Shown here: positions 38,445 through 49,579 of the stretch, in pieces
Layout: each line of letters opens with the position of its first letter
Position numbering within the stretch: the first letter of the stretch is position 1
DNA from: Aphelocoma coerulescens
Taxonomy: Eukaryota > Chordata > Aves > Passeriformes > Corvidae
DNA length: 64,000 nucleotides
Reading direction: 5' to 3'
NCBI RefSeq assembly: GCF_041296385.1
Contig: NC_091023.1
Span: forward strand, 7,564,924-7,628,923
Position numbers and translations under genes: made by a program
The notes under the pieces: generated by a model
What the model was told of the DNA's origin: nothing
Database searches by the model: none
What the model saw: only the letters and a program-made list of their open reading frames with translations

Positions 38445-40970
38445 TTTTCTCATGGCTCTCCACAGACCTGGAGGACAAAATGATTAACTTTCTGCAACAA
38501 ACTGCCCAGCATTAACTTTAGTTTAATGACATGATATGCAATTTTCAAGGAGTACACTGGGCTAATCTTCCTGGATGACTAAATCTTCAATTAACACAGC
38601 AACACTGGGCTGTGTGTGGGATGACTGTGAATTACAGTGCAGGTATAACAAAACCACCAAGGTGTATCAAAAGAAAACTTCTGAGTTTCTGTTTAAATGG
38701 GTTCTAAAAGACTCCTCTGTTCCTTTGGATGCTGCACTTCCTCCTCTCACATTCTCACTTCTTTCTTTAAAACCAAGCAGCTTTCACCATCTTTGCCACT
38801 CCTTCTTGGAAGATATTTAAAACTCCCATCCCAGCCTTCAGAACTCCTCTATTCATTTTAAAAAGAACCCACTAGAGCTGATAATTCTGAAGGAGTTTAT
38901 GGCTACAACCTTGGCTGTGAAACTCTCTACCACTGCTTTTCTTCTGCCCTCAGGAGCACAGTTAGGGTTAATGGAGAGCAGAAGTTCTTCTACAGATCCT
39001 GCCAATCTCCAGTTATTATCTGTATTTGGTAATATCCAACTATTCTGGTCACCCAGAGGTAAAAGCCAGAAGAGTCTGTTAAACAACTTGAGCCTAGAGG
39101 ATGAATTTCAGTCAGAATCAGGACATGGGTGGGAATATTAACAAAAAGAGGTAGACTTGTCCAAAACAATACTTACCTGTGGAAACACACTCTATTCCTT
39201 GCAGTCACAAGAAAATAAAGAAAGAACCCACATGTTTTGTACTACTCATGAGCAGAGAGTGCAGGCACCTACAGGGCTGCTGCTTTTTACACATGTAACA
39301 AACCCAGTGATCTAAACCTGTGCCAGAATAACCACAAGGACCCAGGCTAACTGGGCAAATCTTTTTTTACTCAGTAGATCTTAGCACCACTTCGTGGGCT
39401 ACCATAGGTCTAAAACTGCAAGTCTTCCCTGTTCACAGAAGATGACTGGATCATTAATTGGAATATTCAGTAGTAGGTTTAGGTTTTAAACAACTAGCTA
39501 ACTTTAACTGTTTAGATTGAAACTTGTTTGATAATGTCAAAATTAACACAAAAAACCCTTTCATATCACAACTCCTCTACTCCCAGAAGGCAGGATAAAT
39601 ACAGACTGCCTGCAAAAACTGTGGTGAGACAACACCAGCAGTTTGCAATGTGAAGTTAAGGTCAAATGCTTTAACATCCTTAGCTACCCTGAGAAGGCAA
39701 CTGCTTGGTCTACTATACTGGCTCTTATTTCAGTTTCAAGGAAAGAATTCTTAAACTGTTTAACATAAATTGAAATTCTTGATGCCTTGTTGAATAAGTC
39801 TCAAAGCCCCAGGGATTCAGCTATACACTCTGCCTGGAGAAGTGTCCAGGGGCTATCCAGCTAATATGCTTTTACCCTAAAAAGACTACCTATTTTACAA
39901 ATGAAAAAAATTATGGATTTATGACAGCATGTTACAAGTTACGGGGTTTTTTTCAGCTTCAGCAAGGCTCATGCAAGCACTCCTAACAGATTTAACAGTA
40001 AGCCATCCACTGGCACTTGAAGCTATAATGTTTCTATGCAGTGTCAGCTCCCTTGGCAAAGCCGCAGACTTCAGTGTTCAGGACTAGGCTTGATAAGAAA
40101 GTTAATGAGACTGTGCAAATCACATCACAGAAGGTCACTTAGACCGTGTTCTCACAGAGGCTGTTTCGGTGATGTAGAAAAGCCATAGAGGGGGAGGACA
40201 GCCTAGAAACAAGTGTCTGTGGCATTTGTTAGAGGGAAGGGCTGGGCTTGCACCACAAAAGAAGGTTAAGTACCACACTGAAGGACTGTCACCAGCCAGG
40301 ACTCAGACCACCAGGGTGGCTTCATGTGAGACTTGAAGTGAAGCATGCCAAAGTAGTGCTTTATCTCCTTCAAGCAGTAGCATTCCCACCAGCATCATTC
40401 CATCTATAATTTAAGGAAAAACCTATCAAAGTACAAGAACATTAAACTCCCCTTCAGAAATCAGTACACACAGTACGGTAACACAGTCATTAAATAGAAA
40501 TATTTTTGAAAATAAATCCCCTCAAAAAGAAAGATCCAACTCATAGTACAACTCTTTCACCCTTTGAAAGCTCCTCTCACATTATCCCTGTGTTAAAAAT
40601 GCATGTAAAAACATAAATCTGAAGTAGTTACAATATTGCCACTATACTCCCTCTTTTCGCAAGAGAGTGAATGGCATGAAAAAGTGTTTAAAGATGCCAG
40701 GAAACCAGAAGAAAAAAAACAATCAAAAGTTTTGTTAATTGTGTCCTCATTTCAGCTCAGCTGCAGCCCATGCAGGTAAGTAGATGTAGAGCCTCACTAA
40801 TTTAAGTGCAGCTGCTGCTGTGCTTGAGCTTACCTGTGCACACAGAGTTTTTCTGCATGGGAGAAGATGGGAGTAACAAGCTGAAAATTAAATTGTTCCG
40901 TCTGCTGGAAAAAATTTGCTTTAAAGGTTTAATGTAAGGACTGCCATATTCAATATCTTACTGTTTTGGG

Positions 40971-41092
40971 GTTTTGTTGGTTTGTTGGCTTTTTATAAGG
41001 GTTAGGTTTTTTCTTTTGTCTTTTAGGATTCTGTGTGGGGGTATTCTGGTTGTGTTTTTAAGGTCTGGCATTTTGGATTTTTTGCTTCCCTT
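40971..41092 (+). repeat. G/T-rich low-complexity tract
   Basis: The plus strand is dominated by T and G here (TTTTGGGGTTTTG, TTGGTTTGTTGG, TTTTTTCTTTTG), with very few A or C. No fixed period is seen. Confidence 0.7.
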
Positions 41093-42984
41093 CCCCCAAT
41101 GATTCATTAAGAATGTATGCCTGTCAGTGTATTTATGAACTGAAGTCTTTCAATTTTACAAATAAAGATGTCCCTCAGCACAACTGTGACCTATATTGTC
41201 TGACAATTTCACATCTATTCTAGATGTTTATATGCACCTTATTGATGAGGTTTCTGCCTTCAGTCACAGGTACATTTGCTACCCTCACACAGAAGTATCC
41301 TTTCTCTTTAAAAGCAGAAGCTGTAACCACAGACACCTAACCAATACTGACACAGAAAGTCTGGCAGAGCTAAGAACAGATCTCAAGTGTCCTGTGTACA
41401 ATTCCCAATTAAATATATTCCTTATTACCTTTATTAGAAACATGAACATGTATATCAATTATTAACAGGATAATTTTCACCCTTGAAAGATAGTCCATGA
41501 GGTGCAACTGGTTTTCTCCAGCCCAGATAATTCTCAAGTATCTTGTCTTTCCATGACAAATCCATGTGCAAAAGGAAGCAGGGAAAGCACAGTGTGGGAG
41601 ACTGGCAGGGAAGAGCTATGGTCCCATGCTGAGGACTACATCTCATGGAAGCAAACAAACAAAAAAAGCATAAGAGTTGCAAATGTTTGCTGAACCATCA
41701 CCTGGTGCACCAAATCTGTAATTAGTGTTGATAGGTTTTTGGGATGATGCCCCAACTCATATATTACTCCAGTCACTTCTGTTTACCACTTTGAAAATGT
41801 TGCCAAATTATTACCCAGTAACTGGTAATTGCTCTGTATTTGTCTCGTCACCATAAACACTTGTGACAAGAGACCTTGAGCTGCGTTAATACCCTGACAA
41901 AACACACGCTCCCTTCCACAGATCTAATCAGTCATCTCCCTCGCATAAATATCCAACCCCTCCTGTCAGCATCAGCAAAAATGCCAAAGAAACTGAAATA
42001 CTGGATGCAATGACTGCATGAAAAACAGAGCACAGTAGTTGTGCTTCTCAGCACTTTCACTAGTTCCACAGAATCCCTCACATATTGCTTTGGCCACGTT
42101 GCCACAAACCCCAATGATGTCTTTAAATACAGCATTGCTCCCTTCAGCTTTCCATCTTAAATTTAAGTAACAGCTATAGTTCTGCTCTTTCTCTCTAAGC
42201 ATCTGACCAATTCACACTTTTCCCTCCTGGAGTTTATCTGTTTGGGATTTTTGGTCATATTGAAATGTTTGCTCCACGTTTTCCTCAGAAAAAGGTAGAA
42301 TTATGGATTCCACCAAAGTGGTCTGTCCTACTACTTTTAACAAACCACAACTGTGATTAATTGCATTAAAGACAACGATGATTAACATCCAAGAAGGGCC
42401 ATCACAGGCTAAAATGGTTTCCAGCTTAACCATACACAGGAATCCACTTTGTATTATTTTATTGTTCCTAAAAAAAGTGCTGAAAACAATCTGAAGGAAT
42501 TTGTTGATCTCATTTTTAATATCTAAGCACTGATATTCCTACCAATACTTTCTCAAAAGCTGATTTCTAGTATGCTATAAAAGATGAGGAAAATCAACTG
42601 GTTGTACACTAAATTATGCTTTGCTAGAGGCTAAGAGAAATCCTTTTCCTTACCTGTACTATCCTGAGAACACTGAATTGAAACAGGAAATCCAGGATAA
42701 GAGTGTTGTATATACTGAGCTGAGGTTTTTCAGACATCCAACACCCTCTGCTCAGACTGACAGGATATGTATCCATGATTTATAGTACTTTATTCTTCCT
42801 AGAAACTGGGTTCCAATTAATCTTAAAACATCACCCCTGGTATTTAAGAGCCTGAAGCACCTATGTTGTTGTGCCAACGCTTCAAGGGCTTCTCCTCCAA
42901 ACGAGGGAAGTTGGTGTTCCACAGGGAAACACTATGGATTCTGTTAGAGCACAGCCTGTTTGGGGAGCTGGCTGATCTCACCAT

Positions 42985-43295
42985 TTCCTTCTGAGGGAAC
43001 GGTAAGAGCCCACCAGAGCAGGGTATGCTCCCTGAAGGAGTTGTGGCCAGGGAGATGCCCTGTCGGAGCAGGTTTGTCCTGAAGGAAGGGCAGTCTGTGG
43101 GCAGGCTCCATGCTGGAGCAGGGCAGAGGGTGTAAGGATGAGATGTTATGGGCTGGCAACAGTCCCCATTCCCCATCCCCATGTGCTGCTTCGGGCAGGG
43201 GCAAAGGGGACAAATGTATAGGAATCTGGAATGAAGGAGAAATGGAGCCTTGGGGAAAGTGAGCAGGGAATAAGTTACATTTAATTTCCCCAAGG
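42985..43295 (+). mobile_element. Second relic of the ERV-like repeat, plus orientation
   Basis: This stretch belongs to the same family as the element at 12230-12655 but runs the other way. It carries the GC-rich part made of variants of GGAGCAGG, TCCTGAAGGA and CCATGCTGGAGCAGGG. Then come CAGTCCCCATTCCCCATCCCC and a purine-rich tract, then AGGGAATAAG and TTTAATTTCCCCAAGG at 43265-43295. These match the minus-strand reading of the first copy (ACCCCCATTCCCTGTCTC, and an AATAAA-containing segment). It is diverged and holds no retroviral gene. Minus-strand frames of 89 and 151 codons overlap it and look accidental. The 5' limit is uncertain by about 50 bp. The family name and the ERV class are from memory of bird genomes. 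Confidence 0.62.
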
Positions 43296-43358
43296 TCATA
43301 AAAGAGCTGGGATTAGAAGGGACCCTTGCAGGTCATCTAATCCAGCCTGTTCTGTAAA
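43296..43358 (-). mobile_element. Short old CR1 3' fragment, minus orientation
   Basis: Directly after the ERV-like relic comes a short stretch with GAGCTGGGATTAGAAGGGACC and AGGTCATCTAATCCAGCC. In minus sense this matches the CR1 3' terminus (GGTTGGA, then ATGACCT, then GGTCCCTTCCAACC). Only about 60 bp are clear. The terminal octamers have decayed. It is too short to assign to a subfamily. Confidence 0.65.
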
Positions 43359-46300
43359 TGTGCAAGCAGAATTTACCTGAAGTGTAGACCTGTTTGTTTA
43401 TAATAATTTCACTACTTATAACACTCTTAATACTTTCATGTATGTATTTAAGTAGTTAAAATTTAATACTTCAAATAAATAAATAGTAATACATTAATCA
43501 AAGAAGTTGAATAATGTTACCTACTACTCTGCTGTTGAAATCCACACATACACTATTTTTTGAGTGAATAATTATGCAAATAGCCAAGCAATCAACCAAA
43601 CAGTGTCTGTCCCATAGGAGGAGGTCTCCTCTCAATACGCAGTGAAAAAGAAATCTGGATCATTAGAGGCCCTCTTGCCAGCCACCTCATTAACATTGAA
43701 GTGAAGGATGAATGTCATGAAAATAATGGAATTAGCACAAAAAATATGATATACAAAAATCTCTATAGATAGCACATATTTTTCTATTTTTCCGCATTTA
43801 AAAAATAGCTAAAATGAGCATTTGATACATAAACCAAATAGTCACTACTGATTTTTGTCCAAAGGGATATTCTTCATTAGTTTCTTACATATAATCTAAT
43901 CCACATTAATTTTGGAACAGTTCATAAACTCCTAGAATATGGACAACACCAGTGTTCATAAACACACGTGCCAGCTAAAGAGAATTAGAAAGATAGGTGA
44001 AACAAGAAAATACCTTGAAAAGACAAAAGGAGATTTGAAGACATATGACTATATGTATATAGAAAGAAGTTGTAAAGCATTGCTTTTGTGTTGAGGACTC
44101 TGGTATTATTAAAATAAATAAATAAACATTTAGTCATGTGTATGTGTATGTTAATACTTCTATGAAAGGGCTGTAGAATAACATGAGTTTTCTACCAACA
44201 ACTTCTTTGAAGTTACTTACGTTTCACAATACATTATAAAAGTCATATAATGACACAATAAAAAAGTTATACCATTCCATTTCCTGAAATCATCTTGTTT
44301 AAAGAGAATTCAGCTGGCTCTTTGTCATGTGTAGATATAGCCTTGGGGGATTTCCAGCAACCAGAGAGATAAAGGTTTAAAGACATCCTGAAATTTTTAC
44401 TGACAACGTTCTTGATTCCAATTCCAGTTGCCTTAGCTGTCCTCAAGTTATCAGCTAGGAGCCAGAGACCTGATCTCACTTTTTCCTTGCTCCAGTTACA
44501 ACATCCTAGAGAAGGGAAATGAAATATTTCACCCTGGTGAGACGACAAGGCACATGGCAAGAATTTGGTAATATTTTGCAGACTGTCCTGGTAGTTCTCC
44601 TTCACAAGATGCTCATCTGCCCGTGTCTCTCTTGTGAGCTGGTGCTCATCTCAGCTGCACGTCTGCTGTTGTTTCCTGGTGAGATCACTTAATATTTTAG
44701 TCCAAATACCAGAAGCAATCGAATTAAACCAGGCACTAATCATCAGATTAATTTAATATTTAATCAGGAAACTGTATAAGCATTAGTAATAGTTCTTAGT
44801 TCTCTCTCACATGCTAAAATTCAAATTAACTACCGCCCCTGGTTCTTGGGAAAAGGTACTGGAAAAAGCTGCCTTTCATAACCAGTGTTATCTATAGTAA
44901 ATTTGGAAAATTGTGCTGAAAAAATGATAAAATATTAGGGAATTTTAGTCATTATCACAGAGGGGGAGGGACATACGGCATTTTATTTCTTGAGTATATT
45001 TTTATTTTAACATATTTTCAGAAATCCATGGCTTTTGATACAGCACAATTAACATGCATTCAAGATGTTCTCATTATAAAATGAAATTCAATTAAGAAGT
45101 AATAAACTTCTACCCAACAGGAATGTAGTAAAGAAAATATCAGAGCATTTTCAAGGCAACATTGATTTAGCAATTCATCTTTGTCAAACTTATTTCATGA
45201 TCAACAGTAAAACAGCATTGTTACCCCTTCCTCTGCAGATCTCCATATTGAACTAAAGTTCCAGGCATTTTGAAAACAATCTACCTGCCACAGAGACACC
45301 TGGTTGAAACTTTCCTATGCTGAGCTCACTGGGCTAGAGCTGCAAAGGTGGTGGAGCACAAAGGGCCAGGAAATTGCTTCTTTATCAAAATTTGCACACA
45401 CAAGGTTCAGCAGTGCAGTTCCAGAATAGCTCATTTTTCCACACACTCTTCCTCAGAAATGGGTTCAGTTCCTGCAGCATTACCCAAAGAGTAGCACAGA
45501 AAATGTAACCGTGGTTGCAATGCCCAGGGTGGATGAGAGTCCATAACCTCAGGCAGCTGAGCTTTGTGCTGCCGAGGGAAAATGAGTCCCCTTGGCACCC
45601 ATCCCAGATGGAAATAGCCAGGGTGTCACCAACAGGAGTGTTTTACTTTATAAATAATCCCTCCATCAAACAATTGCTCTGCCCATCAAACCATTTATCT
45701 AATCAGGACATATTTGACCATAATCAACCCTGATTCATCATTTCAAAGCTAAGATTTAACAGAAAATACCCTCGGTCCAATAGGGGATTATGTGATAAGG
45801 AGATAGAGCAGGCCAAATGGACTGAACAGTAACCCAGGAGAGGTTTCACAGCACGTTAACCCAGCAAGTCACTCTCTTACCAACCACAACACCAACTGCA
45901 TAAAATGTGCCACACACCAAACTCCTTTCAATTTGCCACATCCTTTGTGCCAGGTTTGTTTCTTCATTCTTGTGAAAAGTGCCAGACTGGAAGTGTTGGG
46001 GTCCAGGTCCCTCTTTCATCAGTAGAGGAGCAAAGACAACAGCAGCTCCTGTGTACTGCTGTGCTTCAGTCCAGCTCTGAAATGGCTGCTACCAGGTCTG
46101 GGAAGAGCTTTTATCTGCCACACTAATTCATATCCAATTAAATATGACAGTTTCATTACTGCCTTATTTCTTATTAACTTGTTACAACAATCTTACTGTT
46201 ACCACAGTGGTTACAACTAATGAATGATCCAAATTTTTGGCTGCTTAGCACTGGAAACCTTCTTATCCATGCTGCAGAGACCAATGAGTAGACACCAAAC

Positions 46301-47834
46301 AACTTCAGCTACTTCTAAGCTGGGGTAAATTCAGCTGTGTAATCTGTATGGAATATTATCAGTATCTCAAGCTGTCCTGTCCCCACATGTGTGTATTCAC
46401 CATTGTATGTAGGTAATTTTGTGAATTCTTATGACACCACAATTAAGAGGTTCTTCTTCCATGTCTGCCTTAATTCAGCTGTGCCAGTGGCTGAGTATTA
46501 TTCCTCTGATGGAGCTGGATAGCTCATCAGTCACATAGCTAAGGTACTGCAAGTCTTATGCTTAGAGAATTCATTGGAGCTGGTTCAGGCAGAAGGTTTG
46601 CAAATGTCTCTGACCTCAAGTGAGGGGAATGACTCTTAAGCAAAACAAAATACACAAAGATGGAAAACTAGTACATGTCAGACAAAGTTGCTATTGAGTG
46701 ATGTAAGCAGAACTGTTTTATTTAAAAGATGCCATTCACTAGGGGGCTTCTATCTTATTGTCAAAACCAGCAAGAATTTTAACAAGGGCTTCTTGAGAGT
46801 AATTAAGAATAAAAAGGACACTGCGGAGCTTTAACTCATGAAGTCACATTAATGGAGGAAACTCTCCTAGCCTCAGCTTCAAATATTTCAAATCCCATAA
46901 TGTCAGTTTCTGAGCCAATTTGGGTATCAGTGAAATTCATCTACACAGAATTCCTATGGTGTGTCCAAAAATATGTGTATATAGCAGAGCAGCCCTTGCA
47001 CCTTCTCATTTGAATCTTCTCAGAAAGGAACAAAACTCATTATGTTTAGTTCACACATTATTTTTTTTTTACAATCCAGCCTGTGTTTGATCACTTTACA
47101 GTTTATTCACAGGAGAAAGAGAAGTAGACTGTAAATAAATAATACGAACCAAACATAGGTGCCTGTTTCTTACAATTTCTTCTCCAAAAATGCTTACTGT
47201 TGTGATCAGCATTTTAGTTACAGCAGTGCATTTTAAGTGCTTTATTCCAGTTTCATTCCCATTTGCCATAACAGATCCATGGAGTCAGTGGAGCAGCACA
47301 GGTGTAACCAAGGGAAGCATTTACTCATTAGCAGTTAAGGCCACAGCCACAAGCAATTGTAAGTCCTGCGGCATGTCACAAATGATAATCATATTGAGCT
47401 GCTCACAGCATCTTCTCCATTTTAATTTCCAAGGATAAATGAAGCAGTACAGTCTCAGAGTTTCCACAGTACTCCCTTGAACACGTGCATCTCTCCTAGA
47501 ATGCTTTTAAGGGCACAGCTCCCAGCCTCATCTGCCCATTTGTCAGCTTCTCATGCAAGCATGCCTTGCATGCCTTCCCTTCAGCCAAGCTGCCCTCACA
47601 CAGAGAACCACCTCTGAACTGACTGATTTTTCGCAAGCCACTCTACAGATTTCTTTCTCTTGCAATGACTTAGGAGAAAAAAAATCACCAAAAATTTACT
47701 TCTTGAGGAGTTTAGAGAAAAGGGTGGCATTTAGATATAAAAATGAATGCAAAGATAATCAGCATATAGGCAAAAAAAAAAAAAAAATACAGTCCTTAAT
47801 AGATTGTATTTTCTTGCTCTGCATTATGTGACTT
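43359..47834. other. AT-rich noncoding DNA
   Basis: Nothing is recognised as a gene or named repeat. A run of 16 A sits at 47772-47787, about 50 bp before the CR1 copy. It is upstream of that element and so is not its tail. A 112-codon minus frame at 44267-44605 looks accidental. Confidence 0.5.
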
Positions 47835-48269
47835 GAGGGCCACCAAGGTGATCAGAGGGATGGAGCACCACGGCTACGAGGAGAGACTGAGGGAACTGGG
47901 GTAGTTCCGCCTAGAAAAGAGAATGCTTTGGGGTAACCTAATTGCAGCCTTCCACTACCTGAAGGGAAGCTACAGGAAAGATGAAGAGGGACTTTCTGCA
48001 GGAGCCTGGAGTGACAGGACAAGGGGGAAGGGCTTCAAACTGAGAGAAGATTTGGATTAGATATTAGGGAAAAATTCTTCCCTGTGAGGGGGGTGAGGCC
48101 CTGGCACAGGTTGCCCAGACAAGTTGTGAATGCCCCATCCCTGGAAGCGTTCAAGGCCAGGCTGGACGAGGCTCTGAGCAACCTGATCTAGTAGAAGGTG
48201 TCTCAGCCCATGGCAGGGGTTGGAACAAGATGACCTTTAAGGTTATTTCCAACTCAAACCATGCTATGA
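47835..48269 (+). mobile_element. CR1 LINE 3' region, plus orientation, about 435 bp
   Basis: This is the longest and clearest mobile element in the window. It follows the avian CR1 consensus almost without break. Blocks in order: AGGTGATCAGAGGGATGGAGC, TACGAGGAGAGACTGAGGGA, GCAGCCTTCCACTACCTGAAG, AGTGACAGGACAAGGGG, TTGGATTAGATATTAGG, CTGGCACAGGTTGCCCAGAC, GCCCCATCCCTGGAAGCG, TTCAAGGCCAGGCTGGACGAG, CTGAGCAACCTGATCTAGTAG, CCCATGGCAGGGGTTGGAAC and GATGACCTTTAAGGTTATTTCC. It ends at CAAACCATGCTATGA with just one terminal unit. It is 5'-truncated as is usual for CR1. Several CpG remain (CACGGC, TACGAG, CCGCC, GGACGAG), suggesting moderate age. It lacks the reverse transcriptase and endonuclease domains and cannot move by itself. 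It is unrelated by position to the A-run just upstream. Confidence 0.96.
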
Positions 48270-49479
48270 CTTGTCCCCAGGTGTGAGCAACTGAGGGGAC
48301 ACTATCAGCCAGGTTTTTTCATCCCACTATGACAGTGCAAAGAGACTTGAAGAATATTTATTGCAACTTTAAAACACCAAAGAAGACTAAGGAAGCTTTG
48401 ATATAGATATGAATAAAGCCCTTCAGTTTCTGTGTAACTGTGATAGTGACAGTGATTGCATTTGCAGGTGAGCCAGCCCACGCATGACTGTGTTATCCAA
48501 CAAATGCAATTATAAAGGAAAACAAGAACATTGCCTAGGAAAATATTGCATGCAAAAATCACAGCAGTTTGATCTTCAGTACATGTCTCCCCAGCCATCA
48601 GGTACTCCACAGGACACAGATAAGTAATCTAAAGGTTTATGTCTTACCAGCAGGGCATCATGTAAACAGAAAATATTCACCCTTTGTTTGTCCTGTTTGC
48701 TCACATTTCATAAAATAGCAGAACTAAATGCCAAACACCTTTCATAACTCTGCTGCCTTTGCTCACTTTCCTGCTCTTTTCCTTGGAAATGCGGTGAGTA
48801 CACTGAACTCAACACATCCTGACAAAGAGATGGGATTATGTGCTTTACCTTGACTTCATCTGTGGATGAGACACTCCAGCACAATTCAGCAGACACTTCA
48901 GATAAGAGTAGGCTAAGAAGTAGGAGGAGATAAATGAAATGAAGAACAGAAGTGATAGTATTACATTTCTGCCAGCATTAACATACTTCCAGTGTGACTG
49001 TGGATGTCACACAGTAAAACCCTGGATCCACAGCAGTTCAAGATTTGACATTTCTGAAATATGCTGCTATTTTCCTTAAACTCACACAGTTTTTGGGGTT
49101 TGAATGCCTAGACTCATTTCACATACTTGCAAATGGTGTTGTATGTGTTAAAAGCCAACCAGTACTTTCCTGCAATGTCTGGCCCCGATTCAAAATGAGT
49201 ATTTTGGCAATACCTCAGCACAACAGGTTCAGTCAATTTTGAAGAGATAAAATTACAGAAAAATATATTATTTTATTTGTAAGAGAAAGGCCTGAACTTC
49301 CCTTAATTCATGAAGCAGGGAGAGTGGTTGGAACTGAAAAAATTAAATTAAGTATAGACATCTCAGCCACACTGAACAAAGTCCACAGAAATAAGAAGAG
49401 AGGAAATGGTGAGATGTGTGTGGCATCTCCCATTGCCTGTTTTCATGACCTCTTGTCTATGTGTCTGTTTGTATGACAG
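48270..49479. other. Noncoding DNA between the CR1 copy and the exon candidate
   Basis: No element is recognised. A 101-codon minus frame (48305-48610) is Cys-rich but resembles nothing known to me. Confidence 0.5.
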
Positions 49480-49579
49480 GGAGAGACACAAAATACATAA
49501 GGAGGGACTGTCCCAGAATGACGCTGCAAAGCAGAGAATGTACCTGGCGATGACAGAGATGATCCTCCACCACCTGGAG
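49480..49579 (+). CDS. Candidate internal coding exon, product not recognised
   Basis: A 100-nt segment is bounded by an acceptor (GTTTGTATGACAG before 49480) and a good donor (CTGGAG followed by GTGAGG at 49580). Only one of the three plus frames is open across it; the other two contain stops. That frame has a split first codon (last base G), then 33 codons beginning ERHKIHKEGL and ending MTEMILHHLE, and leaves in phase 0. The peptide is charged, with even use of Asp, Glu, Lys, His and Gln and amphipathic helix-like spacing. It is unlike the Leu/Ser/Cys/Phe-rich translations elsewhere in the window. It contains CpG-bearing codons (GAC GCT, GCG). I do not recognise the protein. No partner exons were identified within the window, so if real it belongs to a gene with long introns. 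Chance is the main alternative. Confidence 0.3.

Larger units (their letters stand above)
25666..42984. other. Long AT-rich noncoding stretch with small repeats
   Basis: Over 17 kb I find no gene. Listed separately are two abutting octamers (30886-30901), two tandem repeats (37885-37942 and 38382-38444) and a G/T-rich tract (40971-41092). Exon-like segments with an acceptor and a donor occur at 32920-32981 (62 nt) and 40756-40775 (20 nt), both without a recognised product. A 147-codon minus frame at 34928-35371 has no known likeness. Confidence 0.5.

Noticed and set aside
42844..43299. 151-codon minus-strand frame, the longest in the window
   Set aside because: It lies almost wholly on the ERV-like relic read against its own orientation, is Pro/Ser/Cys-rich by composition and resembles no protein.
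47772..47787. A16 run near the CR1 copy
   Set aside because: It lies upstream of the element's truncated 5' side. CR1 ends in octamer repeats rather than poly-A, so the two are unrelated.
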